This document shows, piece by piece, positions 28,640-37,648 of a stretch of 64,000 nucleotides of DNA. Numbering within the stretch: position 1 is the stretch's first letter; the number at the start of each line of letters is the position of its first letter. Position numbers and translations under genes: made by a program. The notes under the pieces were generated by a model. That model saw nothing but the letters and a program-made list of their open reading frames with translations, had not been told where the DNA came from and searched no databases. Origin of the DNA: Flavobacterium granuli (GTDB taxonomy: Bacteria > Bacteroidota > Bacteroidia > Flavobacteriales > Flavobacteriaceae); assembly GCF_900129705.1 (NCBI RefSeq), contig NZ_FQWO01000011.1, positions 1 to 64,000 on the forward strand, given 5' to 3'.

Positions 28640-29851
28640 ATGAATACAGAAGCCTATATAATTGATGGAATCAGAACTCCGATAGGAAGTTTTGGAGGAA
28701 CACTTTCGGCTGTCAGAGCAGATGATTTGGCTGCAATGGTCATTGAAGCATTAGTAAATAAAAATCCAAATATTCCAACCGATGCCATTGATGATGTCAT
28801 CTTAGGCTGTCACAATCAAGCCGGAGAAGACAATCGCAATGTAGCGCGAATGGCCTCATTGCTGGCGGGATTGCCTGTTACGGTTCCCGGAGAAACAGTA
28901 AATAGATTGTGTGCATCAGGAATGTCTGCAATTATTGGAGCCTCAAGAGCTATTAAAGCTGGAGATGGCGATCTATTTATTGCCGGTGGAGTAGAGCACA
29001 TGACGCATGGTCCATTGGTGATTTCAAAAGCATCAAAAGCTTATGGAACCGATTCTAAAATGGAAGATTCTTCTTTTGGATGGCGTTTTGTAAACCCAAA
29101 AATGAAAGAAATGTACGGCGTAGATCCTATGGGAATTACCGCTGAAAATCTGGTGGATTTGTATGGTATTTCGAGAGAAGATCAGGATAAATTTTCTTTG
29201 GCATCCCAATTAAAAGCTGCAGCTGCAACCAGAAATGGACGATTGGCAGAAGAAATTCTTCCAGTTGTTATTCCGCAGCGCAAAGGAGACCCACTAGTTT
29301 TTGAAAAAGATGAATTTGTTAGAGAGAATTCTACGTTGGAATCGCTTTCAAAACTGAAACCAGCCTTTAAAAAAGACGGTACGGTAACGGCCGGAAACGC
29401 TTCGGGCTTAAATGACGGAGCTGCAGTAGTATATGTGGCATCTGGAGAAGCTGTCGAAAAATACGGATTGAAACCTTTGGCCAGAATTGTAAGTTCGGCA
29501 GTAACAGGAGTTGAACCTCGAATTATGGGAATTGGTCCGGTTACGGCAACACAGAAAGCACTCCAAAAAGCAGGACTTACGTTGGATGATATTGGTGTTA
29601 TGGAGTTTAATGAAGCCTTTGCGGCTCAGGCATTAGCGTGCACAAGAGCGTTAGGGCTTAAAGATGACGACCCAAGAATAAACCCGAATGGCGGCGCTAT
29701 AGCTTTGGGACATCCATTAGGTATGTCGGGCACAAGAATAACGTATTCTGCTGCGCTGGAACTTCACAAGAAAAATGTAAAATATGCTTTAGCTACGATG
29801 TGTGTTGGTGTGGGACAGGGATATGCTGTTATTTTAGAAAAAGTAGATTAA
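28640..29851 (+). CDS. pcaF: 3-oxoadipyl-CoA thiolase
   Basis: 403 residues, thiolase family. Nucleophile Cys91 in RLCASGMS, His in NEAFAAQ / GGAIALGHPLGMSG, and the C-terminal CVGVGQG with the second cysteine. It cleaves 3-oxoadipyl-CoA to succinyl-CoA and acetyl-CoA, the last step of the pathway. Acetyl-CoA acetyltransferase is the near relative; the operon decides the call. Confidence 0.93.
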   Translation: MNTEAYIIDGIRTPIGSFGGTLSAVRADDLAAMVIEALVNKNPNIPTDAIDDVILGCHNQAGEDNRNVARMASLLAGLPVTVPGETVNRLCASGMSAIIGASRAIKAGDGDLFIAGGVEHMTHGPLVISKASKAYGTDSKMEDSSFGWRFVNPKMKEMYGVDPMGITAENLVDLYGISREDQDKFSLASQLKAAAATRNGRLAEEILPVVIPQRKGDPLVFEKDEFVRENSTLESLSKLKPAFKKDGTVTAGNASGLNDGAAVVYVASGEAVEKYGLKPLARIVSSAVTGVEPRIMGIGPVTATQKALQKAGLTLDDIGVMEFNEAFAAQALACTRALGLKDDDPRINPNGGAIALGHPLGMSGTRITYSAALELHKKNVKYALATMCVGVGQGYAVILEKVD

Positions 29852-29884
29852 GTAATTTAATTGTCTATAGTATAGATTTTAAAA

Positions 29885-30424
29885 ATGAGTAAGAAACAAG
29901 ACATATTGGATGCTGCCATAACGATTTTTACAGCGGTGGGAACCTCTGCTGCTTCAACGAAATCTATTGCGATAGAAGCCAATGTGTCTGAAGCTCTTAT
30001 TTTTAAACACTTCAAAAGTAAAGACAACCTAATCGAAGAAATCGTTAAATCCGGATACAGGGAAGCAACAAAGTTAGTTGCTGAACATTTGGAATATCAA
30101 ACAGCTGAAAATTATCTTTCAAATTTGCTGGATTTACCAAAACTACTCGTGTTGTCAAATAAGAGCTTTTGGCAGATGCAGTATAAAATTACGCCACTTA
30201 ACGCGATGGCAATGATGAATCATCAGCTGTTTATGAAATCCAGTTATGAATTTATTGTAAAAGCTTTTGCAGAATTGGGATATGAAGAGCCAGTTTTAGA
30301 AGCAGAAATAGTATTGTTTATTATCGATGGCTTGTGGAAGTGCATTGCCGTAAATGACTGTGAAACTGCTCATATTGATTCCTTAATACAACTGACAAAG
30401 CAGAAATACAATCTACATCAATAA
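29885..30424 (+). CDS. TetR-family regulator, probable repressor of the benzoate operon
   Basis: 179 residues. The N-terminal helix-turn-helix (about 5-50) contains STKSIAIEANVSEALIFKHF; the rest is a helical ligand domain. It follows pcaF by 33 bases and looks like the last gene of the operon. The inverted repeat at 19612-19649 is a plausible target. TetR proteins of this kind in phenylacetate and fatty-acid operons often sense a CoA thioester, so a 3-oxoadipyl-CoA-type inducer is possible (inference). Confidence 0.88.
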   Translation: MSKKQDILDAAITIFTAVGTSAASTKSIAIEANVSEALIFKHFKSKDNLIEEIVKSGYREATKLVAEHLEYQTAENYLSNLLDLPKLLVLSNKSFWQMQYKITPLNAMAMMNHQLFMKSSYEFIVKAFAELGYEEPVLEAEIVLFIIDGLWKCIAVNDCETAHIDSLIQLTKQKYNLHQ

Positions 30425-30449
30425 AAAAATAGAGTAGCAGCTGTATTAA

Positions 30450-30536
30450 TTGTCAGTTAAAAGAACGGACACTTTTGTATTTGAAGGCGATAAAATTGTT
30501 TATCATACCGTTGCCGATTATAGATTGAAAATATAA
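30450..30536 (+). pseudogene. Possible C-terminal fragment of an NTF2/SnoaL-like protein
   Basis: In one frame the spacer 30425-30645 reads TDTFVFEGDKIVYHTV then ends at TAA (30534-30536). FVF..DKIV..T is common at the end of SnoaL/NTF2-like proteins. There is no start or upstream part in frame, so this is at best a relic. Confidence 0.3.
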
Positions 30537-30645
30537 ATTTACTTATCGGAGAAAAAATAAGAGATCAATAATTATATTACGATAATACGTCCTACCTAAT
30601 TTATACTTTTATTGCTTTAAAATCAGGTAAGGTTAATTTTTAAAA

Positions 30646-31536
30646 ATGGAAAGGAAAAAATTTTTACAAACTATGGCACTATTGCCTTTAGGTGTGGCAG
30701 CAATGAAACTGAATTCTTTATATTCTATTTCTCAAAAATTTGAGCCTACTGAAAGAATGCCTGTTTTGTTCTTGGGGCATGGTAGCCCGATGAATGCCAT
30801 AGACAACAATATTTTTACAAAAGGCTTTGAAACCATTGGAAAAACATTGCCGAAACCAAATGCAATACTTTGTATTTCTGCTCATTGGGAAACAAAAGGC
30901 ACTTATGTTACTGCTATGGAAAAACCAAAAACAATTCATGATTTTGGCGGATTTCCAAAAGCATTATTTGATGTCCAATATCCAGCACCAGGAAGTCCAA
31001 TTTTAGCGAATGAAATAAAAAACACTATTAACTCCGTTACTGTAGGATTAGATAATGATTGGGGACTTGATCATGGGACTTGGTCAGTGGTTAAGTTTTT
31101 ATATCCAAAAGCGGATATACCTGTTATACAGATGAGTATTGATTATACGCAACCAGCATCCTATCATTATGCTTTAGCCAAAGAACTTGCATCGTTGCGA
31201 AGAAAGGGCGTTTTAATAATCGGAAGTGGCAATTCGGTGCATAACTTAGGTACTGCTGCATGGGATAAAATATCAACTCCCGGTTATGCCTTCGAATGGG
31301 CAACAATTGCAAATGAAAAAATTAAAGATTTCATCCTTAAAGGAGATCATCATTCATTAATTCATTTTGATAAACAAGGTAAGGAAATGCTTCTTGGCAT
31401 TCCAACTCCGGAACATTATTTACCCATGATTTACGCATTGGCTTTACAAGAAAAAGATGAACACCCCGTTTTTTATAACGATTCTATTGTAGCAGGTTCC
31501 CTTAATATGCTTTCCATAAAATTAGATAAAAGATGA
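30646..31536 (+). CDS. LigB-type extradiol dioxygenase family protein (DODA/YgiD-like)
   Basis: 296 residues. Class III extradiol (LigB) fold with the expected metal histidines: FLGHGSPMNA, SAHWETKG, GSGNSVHNLG and EHYLPMIYAL. Relatives are 4,5-DOPA dioxygenases and YgiD. An extra N-terminal hydrophobic segment (about 1-28) suggests a signal or anchor, so it may act outside the cytoplasm. The next gene overlaps by four bases. Whether it cleaves an aromatic from the neighbouring pathway cannot be told. Confidence 0.85.
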   Translation: MERKKFLQTMALLPLGVAAMKLNSLYSISQKFEPTERMPVLFLGHGSPMNAIDNNIFTKGFETIGKTLPKPNAILCISAHWETKGTYVTAMEKPKTIHDFGGFPKALFDVQYPAPGSPILANEIKNTINSVTVGLDNDWGLDHGTWSVVKFLYPKADIPVIQMSIDYTQPASYHYALAKELASLRRKGVLIIGSGNSVHNLGTAAWDKISTPGYAFEWATIANEKIKDFILKGDHHSLIHFDKQGKEMLLGIPTPEHYLPMIYALALQEKDEHPVFYNDSIVAGSLNMLSIKLDKR

Positions 31537-32255
31537 TCAAAAATAGATATTGGTATATCACACTTTTTTTGCCACTCACCATTTTAATAACAAGTTTTAT
31601 GATAACAACACAAAATACAGAACCATCATTACATTATTTGGTGCGGCCCCCTAAAATAAAAACGGAAAATCCACCCTTACTTTTACTGTTGCATGGTGTG
31701 GGCGGTAATGAACAAAATTTGTTTTCGTTTGCCAATTCTTTACCCGAAAAATTTCTTGTAGTATCGGTGAGAGGACCTTTAACCCTTGGATCAAATAGCT
31801 ATGCTTGGTTTCGTGTTGATTTTTCTACCGGTCGACCAATTATTAATGAGAAAGAAGCAGAAGCTGCCCGAAAATCAATTATTCAGTTTCTTGATGAATT
31901 GAAACACAAAGAAAAGTTTGATGCGAAAAACGTCTATATGATGGGATTCAGCCAAGGCGGCATTATGAGTTACAGTACAGCCTTAACCGAACCGGAAAAA
32001 ATTGCCGGTATTGCTGTGATGAGCGGAAGATTATTGCCCGAAGTAAAACCATTGATTGCCAGTAATGAACGTTTAGCCAAGTTAAAAGTGTATGTTTCAC
32101 ATGGCAAACAGGATAATGTTTTACAAGTTCAATATGCCTATGACGCGGTAGAATACTTGAAAACTAAAGGAATTCATCCTGAATTTCATGAGTATTCAGA
32201 AAGTCATACTATTAGCAGGGAAATGCTGGCAGATGTGAATACATGGTTGAAATAA
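31533..32255 (+). CDS. Membrane-anchored alpha/beta hydrolase (phospholipase/carboxylesterase type)
   Basis: 240 residues. N-terminal hydrophobic anchor or signal (about 5-26), then an alpha/beta hydrolase: oxyanion LLHGVGGNEQN, nucleophile in GFSQGG, Asp in SHGKQDNV and His in SESHTIS. It resembles the carboxylesterase/thioesterase (YpfH-type) family. ATGA overlap with the dioxygenase gene suggests a shared function. Confidence 0.85.
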   Translation: MIKNRYWYITLFLPLTILITSFMITTQNTEPSLHYLVRPPKIKTENPPLLLLLHGVGGNEQNLFSFANSLPEKFLVVSVRGPLTLGSNSYAWFRVDFSTGRPIINEKEAEAARKSIIQFLDELKHKEKFDAKNVYMMGFSQGGIMSYSTALTEPEKIAGIAVMSGRLLPEVKPLIASNERLAKLKVYVSHGKQDNVLQVQYAYDAVEYLKTKGIHPEFHEYSESHTISREMLADVNTWLK

Positions 32256-32302
32256 GAAAACTAAAGATAACACTCATAAAAAAATAGACACTGACAGTAT
32301 TT

Positions 32303-33403
32303 TTATTTCTTTTTTTTGAAAGCTAACCTTGTTATTCTAATTTTTTTGACAACATAGTGTCTCGTCTTTTCATGATATACAAACCATCCTCCAAGGGCAC
32401 CAATCAAACTTCCTATTAAAACATCAATTAAACGACTTGTTATCAGTTCTGTTGGGCTTTGCGCTAATGGATTGGCTGCTTCAGCTAACAGGATTGTCAA
32501 AGGGGTAATAAAAACTACTGCCAGCGCGTAATTTCTTGTTACGGTCGATTCTATAATAAATTGAAGAATGACAATAGCAATACATATTCCTAAAGGATCT
32601 TTTAAAGTAGACAAAATTATCCAACACAATCCCATTCCCAATACAGTTCCTAAAACTCTATAAAACCCTCTTCTCCAAATATGATGCGCGGTTGCGCCCT
32701 GCATGACAGCCAAACATGAAATTGGTATCCAATAAGGCTTGTTAAATTCATACAAATGACCAATCAGTAAAGAGATAAACATAAAAAATCCTATGATGAA
32801 AGATTCGGCATAATCCGCATCTTTTTTGAAATGAACTTTCTTGAGCATACCCGAAGTTTCTTTTATAATATCAGGTTTTCTCGTAATTAAACTATAAGTC
32901 AATGCAAGAAAACAGGCGAAAATTGTTCCTATGGCTATTAACCCAATTTTTTCGGGAATTTTTTCTAAATTAAAAGGAATGCCACTTGCCAGGGCAGCTA
33001 ACATGATGAAAAAGAAATTGCCCGGTGGGTTCATTTTTAACCATAATGATAACCAATGAATTATAGTACTAAAAATCCCAAACACTATACAAGAAATAAT
33101 GGGGTTAAAACTAAATATAATTCCAATACCAAATGAAATCAAAAAACCAAAAGAACAGATGAGCAACTTTGCCATTCTACCCACAAAATTGGAATTTGTT
33201 GGCATATAAAGAATTACCAAACCCGCTAAACTGACCGTGAGTGCCGACGAAAAAGCATTCATAACATACCCAACAAACATAGGAATGCCCACACATAAGG
33301 AGGCTAAAACAGGAATAGACCAATGCCTGTTGTTTGGTTTAAGCTTAAATACCTCCTTTAATTCCTGTTTCAGAAATTCTTTTTTGTTAATTGGTTCATT
33401 CAT
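32303..33403 (-). CDS. FUSC family inner-membrane protein
   Basis: 366 residues with about ten membrane segments in two similar sets, and the block HHIWRRGFYRVLGTVLGMG that marks the FUSC/aromatic-exporter-like family. It is convergent with the esterase gene. It follows a decayed small secreted-protein gene by 20 bases and may form an operon with OsmC and pirin genes. Transport role is inferred from family only. Confidence 0.85.
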   Translation of the reverse strand: MNEPINKKEFLKQELKEVFKLKPNNRHWSIPVLASLCVGIPMFVGYVMNAFSSALTVSLAGLVILYMPTNSNFVGRMAKLLICSFGFLISFGIGIIFSFNPIISCIVFGIFSTIIHWLSLWLKMNPPGNFFFIMLAALASGIPFNLEKIPEKIGLIAIGTIFACFLALTYSLITRKPDIIKETSGMLKKVHFKKDADYAESFIIGFFMFISLLIGHLYEFNKPYWIPISCLAVMQGATAHHIWRRGFYRVLGTVLGMGLCWIILSTLKDPLGICIAIVILQFIIESTVTRNYALAVVFITPLTILLAEAANPLAQSPTELITSRLIDVLIGSLIGALGGWFVYHEKTRHYVVKKIRITRLAFKKKK

Positions 33404-33423
33404 AACACTTTAGTCTACTTATT

Positions 33424-33759
33424 TTAGGCGGTTTCAAATCTATGGATGTGGTGGTTAAGCACACTTTCTTGCAACATAATTTGTCCTAGTCCTTTTAGTA
33501 TTGTGATTATAATTGGAAATCGATTTTCGATTAGTTTTGTTTGTTCTTCAAATTGCCTTTGACCTGCACTAAGGTTTTTTCAAGGTTTGGATCCGGAGTG
33601 CCATAAATATCGGCTAGTATTTCACGATTTTTATACAAAGATTGATCGACATATTCTGCTCCGGTTAAACCGTCTTTTTTTTTGTGCTGACAAATTTAGG
33701 CTTGCCAAAAGCACTACTGAATAACACAGTATTTGCAGTCCGATTACTCTTGTTTTCAT
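33424..33759 (-). pseudogene. Small secreted-protein gene with two compensating homopolymer frameshifts
   Basis: From an ATG at 33759 a signal-peptide-like start (MKTRVIGLQILCYSVVLLAS, then NLSAQ) meets a run of nine A on the coding strand (33675-33683). After it the reading continues only in another frame (DGLTGAEYVDQSLYKNREI), up to a run of six A (33575-33580), and then in a third frame to TAA at 33424. Removing one A from the first run and adding one to the second gives an intact 111-residue protein (336 bases). It may be a pseudogene or two sequencing errors. The end holds LKGLGQIMLQES. No family is recognised. Confidence 0.6.
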
Positions 33760-33839
33760 GATCGCTAGGTTTAAAAGGTTTGATTTATAATTTTGGAATT
33801 TTTGCATTTAAAATAGTGCTTAAACTGCCGAATATATTA

Positions 33840-34229
33840 TTAAAGCAATGCTGTATCAACTGTAATATCATGTGTCAGTATTTTATGTACAGGGCATACA
33901 TTGGCCACATTAAACAGTCTTTGTCGCTGACCTTCATCTAAGTTGCCTTCAAATTGAAGTTTCCTTTTAAAAATGGTTTTTCCATCCTCTTCAATCAGTT
34001 CAATTTCGATCTGTACATTTTTGAGGTTCCAGCCTTTGCGGTCGCAATACATCCGTACTGTGGCATTGGTGCAGGCCGCCAATGCAGAAACCAGCAATTC
34101 TTTTGGCGAGAACCCTTTGTCCTGACCACCTTTTTCTTTTGGTTCATCCGCCATTACACTATTTCCCGTAGGCGTTTGTATGCCTATCAAATAATTTTCT
34201 TTACCGTTGTTGGCTGTAACTTTTATCAT
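33840..34229 (-). CDS. OsmC/Ohr family peroxidase-like protein
   Basis: 129 residues. OsmC-fold protein with the two redox cysteines in place: ALAACTNATVRMYC and NVCPVHKIL. Such proteins reduce organic hydroperoxides in the cytoplasm. GFSPKELLVSALAAC is typical of the OsmC subgroup with unknown substrates rather than Ohr. It is four bases downstream of the pirin gene, in the same orientation. Confidence 0.9.
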   Translation of the reverse strand: MIKVTANNGKENYLIGIQTPTGNSVMADEPKEKGGQDKGFSPKELLVSALAACTNATVRMYCDRKGWNLKNVQIEIELIEEDGKTIFKRKLQFEGNLDEGQRQRLFNVANVCPVHKILTHDITVDTALL

Positions 34230-34233
34230 TTTT

Positions 34234-35118
34234 TTATTTTTTGGTCATTTCTGGATAGGGTACAAATTCAAGTTCGTCTCCTTTAATTTTGTCAAATGCC
34301 TGATCTTTCCATTTTTGTTTGGCATTGTTGATAAGATGCATATCTGAAGCCACAAAGTTCCAGTCGATAAAACGTTCTTCTGCAAATGGTTCGCCTCCAA
34401 AAATGTAGACAGTACTGTTGGCTTCTATGATAAATTCGCATAAGCTGCTTTCTTTGGCTACCAATAATTGTTTGGGCAGGTAACGGTTTCCGTCACTCTC
34501 AATACTACCTTCCAATATATACAAGCCTGCTTCGCCATATAATTCATGACCAATAGTTACTTTTTGCCTGCTCGTGCTTTTTATCTCTATCATAAAAAGT
34601 TTGCTGAACACGGGAACCGGAGATTGATGCCCAAAGGCGCTTCCTGCTATTAATTTAAATTGTAACTGATCCTGCGACCATTGAGGAATTTTGTCTGCAT
34701 CAATATGAAAGAATTCCGGCTCCATTTGTTCCAATTCTTTTGGCAAGGCTACCCAAATTTGCAGGCCATGCATCGTTTTATCAGAATGGCGCAGGTATTC
34801 CGGTGTGCGTTCAGAATGCACAATCCCTTTTCCCGCCGTCATCCAGTTGACCGCTCCGGGCTTTATTTCGACCGCATTGCCCAGCGTATCCCGGTGCATA
34901 ATACTGCCTTCAAATAAAAAGGTAAGTGTCGAAAGTCCAATATGCGGATGAGGTAGTACATCGAAATTCTCTCTTTCATTCAATTTAACAGGACCCATGT
35001 GGTCGATGTAAATAAAAGGGCCAACCATCCTTTTTTGCCGGAATGGCAGCAAGCGACCTACCATAAATTTACCAATGCTGGCGGCTCTTTCTTCTATTAT
35101 GAGGTTGATATTTGACAT
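34234..35118 (-). CDS. Pirin family protein
   Basis: 294 residues, double cupin. Metal ligands are in LPHPHIGL and GIVHSERTP, and the QIWVALP block follows. Pirins are iron proteins; some have quercetinase activity. Neighbouring OsmC, FMN reductase, YceI and SDR genes suggest response to quinones or electrophiles (inference). Confidence 0.93.
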   Translation of the reverse strand: MSNINLIIEERAASIGKFMVGRLLPFRQKRMVGPFIYIDHMGPVKLNERENFDVLPHPHIGLSTLTFLFEGSIMHRDTLGNAVEIKPGAVNWMTAGKGIVHSERTPEYLRHSDKTMHGLQIWVALPKELEQMEPEFFHIDADKIPQWSQDQLQFKLIAGSAFGHQSPVPVFSKLFMIEIKSTSRQKVTIGHELYGEAGLYILEGSIESDGNRYLPKQLLVAKESSLCEFIIEANSTVYIFGGEPFAEERFIDWNFVASDMHLINNAKQKWKDQAFDKIKGDELEFVPYPEMTKK

Positions 35119-35203
35119 AGTATTGTATTATTTTTGGTCTGTTATTATTATACCTTCTAAATTGTAACTCAATTATTAAAATGGATTTATAATTATGCTT
35201 TTT

Positions 35204-36232
35204 TTAAAGCAATGCTTTTCTTATCATTGGTATCACTTTAGTTCCAATTAATTCTATTGAATTCATTAATTGTGAATGCGTAAGACCGGCATTATCCATT
35301 TGAAAAGTAAATCGGGAAACTCCTCCCAAGGCTTCACTATGTCTCAGGATTTTTTCGGCCACCTGCTCAGGACCACCAATAACCAAAACGCCTTTGGGGG
35401 CTATAAGATTTTCAAATTGTGGTCTAGTTACTGCAGGCCATCCACGCTCTCTTCCTAACTTTGTCCAAACTTCGGCATAACCGGGATAATAATCGGCTAT
35501 CGCAGTTTCATTGGTACTGCCAACATATCCGGGAGAATGAAGGCCAACTTTGAGTTCTTCGGGTTTGAAACCGGCTTCTTTGCCCGCCTCGCGGTATAAA
35601 TCAATCAATGGACGAAAGCGATGCGTTTCACCGCCAATGATGGCTACCATCAGAGGCAGACCCAGTGTTCCAGCTCTGATAAAGGATTCGGGAGTGCCTC
35701 CAACGCCTAGCCACACGGGTAATTTTTTTTGGAAAGAACGAGGATAAACAGGAAGATTATTCAAAGCCGGGCGAAATGCTCCGGACCAAGTTACATATTC
35801 GTTATCTCGAACCTGAAGCAGTAAATCCAATTTTTCTTTAAACAATTTATCATAGTCTTCGAGTTTAAAACCGAAAAGGGGATAGGCTTCAATAGAAGAT
35901 CCGCGACCCACGACAATTTCCGCCCGACCTTTTGAAATAAGATCCAAAGTCGCAAAACTTTGATAAACCCGTACAGGATCAGCAGCACTTAAAACTGTTA
36001 CGGCGCTCGTTAATCGTATTTTCTTTGTTCTACTTGCTGCAGCGCTTAGGATAACCGCCGTCGCAGAATCTAAATATTCTTTTTTGTGATGTTCTCCGAT
36101 ACCAAAAACATCAAGTCCAACCTGATCAGCAAATTCAATTCTTTGGAGCAATTGCTCCATTGCATCCACGCTGCTTAAAGCATTTTTATCTCCGTATAGG
36201 GCAGAGGCAAAACTGTCAATTCCTATTTCCAT
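35204..36232 (-). CDS. LLM-class flavin-dependent oxidoreductase (luciferase-like)
   Basis: 342 residues of the bacterial luciferase-like TIM-barrel family. FGIGEHHKKEYLDSA near the N-terminus, LTSAVTVLSAADPVRVYQ, and GRAEIVVGRGSS are characteristic. It is an FMN/F420-type monooxygenase; given the adjacent NADPH-FMN reductase gene, FMN is likely. Substrate unknown. Confidence 0.9.
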   Translation of the reverse strand: MEIGIDSFASALYGDKNALSSVDAMEQLLQRIEFADQVGLDVFGIGEHHKKEYLDSATAVILSAAASRTKKIRLTSAVTVLSAADPVRVYQSFATLDLISKGRAEIVVGRGSSIEAYPLFGFKLEDYDKLFKEKLDLLLQVRDNEYVTWSGAFRPALNNLPVYPRSFQKKLPVWLGVGGTPESFIRAGTLGLPLMVAIIGGETHRFRPLIDLYREAGKEAGFKPEELKVGLHSPGYVGSTNETAIADYYPGYAEVWTKLGRERGWPAVTRPQFENLIAPKGVLVIGGPEQVAEKILRHSEALGGVSRFTFQMDNAGLTHSQLMNSIELIGTKVIPMIRKALL

Positions 36233-36334
36233 GATAATCCAAGTTATTGATGTATTACATTATATTCTGTAAATAATGTATGAAAGCCCACGAAGGGCTT
36301 TGATACATTTTATGGTTAAAATACAGTTGCGGAA

Positions 36335-36865
36335 TTATTGTTTTACGAATTGAATTTCAGCAACCAATTTTACATCTTCTCCAACTAAAACACCTCCTGT
36401 TTCAAGTGCCGAATTCCAGGTTAATCCAAAATCCTTGCGGTTGATGTTTCCGTTTATGGAAAGCCCAACTTTTGTATTGCCCCAAGGGTCTTTCATCGCT
36501 CCGCTGTATTCTGTCGCTAAAGTTACATTCTTGGTTACGTCTTTAATGGTCAGGTCGCCACTGATTTTGTATTCACCGTCATTTACTTTATGAATGCCTG
36601 TCGATACAAACGATAATTTTGGAAATTTTTCCACATCAAAAAAATCGCCACTCTTCAAATGATTGTCGCGGTCTTGATTATTTGTATCTACTGAATGTAC
36701 TTCGGCAGAAAAATTAATTTTTGAAGTTTCAAATTTATCGTCTTCATTTTCAATAGTTGCCTCGACAGCATTGAATTTACCGGATACATTGGTAAACATC
36801 ATGTGCTTTACTTTAAAACCTATTTCGGAATGTGTTGGGTCAATTGCCCATGTTGATTTTGCCAT
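36335..36865 (-). CDS. YceI family lipid-binding protein
   Basis: 176 residues with the YceI lipocalin-like pattern: WAIDPTHSEIGFKVKHMMF, DNHLKSGDFFDVEKFPKL and GLTWN. These proteins bind isoprenoids. No signal peptide is apparent, so it would be cytoplasmic, unlike E. coli YceI. It is part of the minus-strand stress cluster. Confidence 0.92.
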   Translation of the reverse strand: MAKSTWAIDPTHSEIGFKVKHMMFTNVSGKFNAVEATIENEDDKFETSKINFSAEVHSVDTNNQDRDNHLKSGDFFDVEKFPKLSFVSTGIHKVNDGEYKISGDLTIKDVTKNVTLATEYSGAMKDPWGNTKVGLSINGNINRKDFGLTWNSALETGGVLVGEDVKLVAEIQFVKQ

Positions 36866-36975
36866 TGTTGTTTTATTTTAAGATTATTGTTTTTTTATGA
36901 AAATTCTATTTTATTTTTTTCATGTGCAGCAGAATTAAGTGTTTACCTACGCTGTGAAGTTGACTTATTACAATT

Positions 36976-37638
36976 TTATTCTACCCGTTCAGTAGCAGGA
37001 TCAGTTTTCTCTCCCAAAAATTCAACCCAGGCTTTTTTCATAGACGGATAATGTTTTGCCGCTTCTACCAGTTGCATGAAAGCAACAATATTACTTTCAA
37101 ATCGTTTCGTTAATGTCTCATCGGCAATAGTGCCTTCGGCAGTAAAAGCAGTGTGAGCTGTTGCCAATGAAAACATAGCGGAGAAAACATCCGTTCCAAG
37201 TTTTACCAAAGGGGTTCTCAGGGACCAAAGCCCATGATTGCCGCCGCCCATGGATGGAGAAGCCGACATTAGTAAGGCATGACGCTCATTGAAAGGTTGC
37301 GGACGAAATCGTGAAACCCAATCTATGGAGTTTTTCAAAATGCCGGGCATAGAGCCGTTATATTCTGGAGAAGCGATAATGAAGGCATCACTTTCCAAAA
37401 TGCGTTGGCGAAATGCTATCGCTCCTGCAGGATGGAAATCATTTACTTCTAAATCCTGATTAAAAGAAGGACAATCAAACTCACTCATGCTGGCAAAGTC
37501 AACTTTTCCGCCATTTTTCTCTATAACTTTGATCGCCAATTTTGCCAATTTTGTATTCAGCGAATCCTTTCGTAAGGATGCGGAAAAAACAAGAATGCGT
37601 ATCGGATCCATTTTACCGGTTTTTTGTTGTTCGTTCAT
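36976..37638 (-). CDS. NADPH-dependent FMN reductase family protein
   Basis: 220 residues from the ATG at 37638. A longer reading would start at a TTG (37674) inside the upstream SDR gene, so I prefer the ATG, which lies ten bases after that gene's stop. Flavodoxin-like fold: FSASLRKDSLNTKLA near the start and IIASPEYNGSMPGILKNSIDW. It reduces FMN or quinones and could serve the LLM oxidoreductase nearby. Confidence 0.88.
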   Translation of the reverse strand: MNEQQKTGKMDPIRILVFSASLRKDSLNTKLAKLAIKVIEKNGGKVDFASMSEFDCPSFNQDLEVNDFHPAGAIAFRQRILESDAFIIASPEYNGSMPGILKNSIDWVSRFRPQPFNERHALLMSASPSMGGGNHGLWSLRTPLVKLGTDVFSAMFSLATAHTAFTAEGTIADETLTKRFESNIVAFMQLVEAAKHYPSMKKAWVEFLGEKTDPATERVE

Positions 37639-37648
37639 TAGTTCTTTT

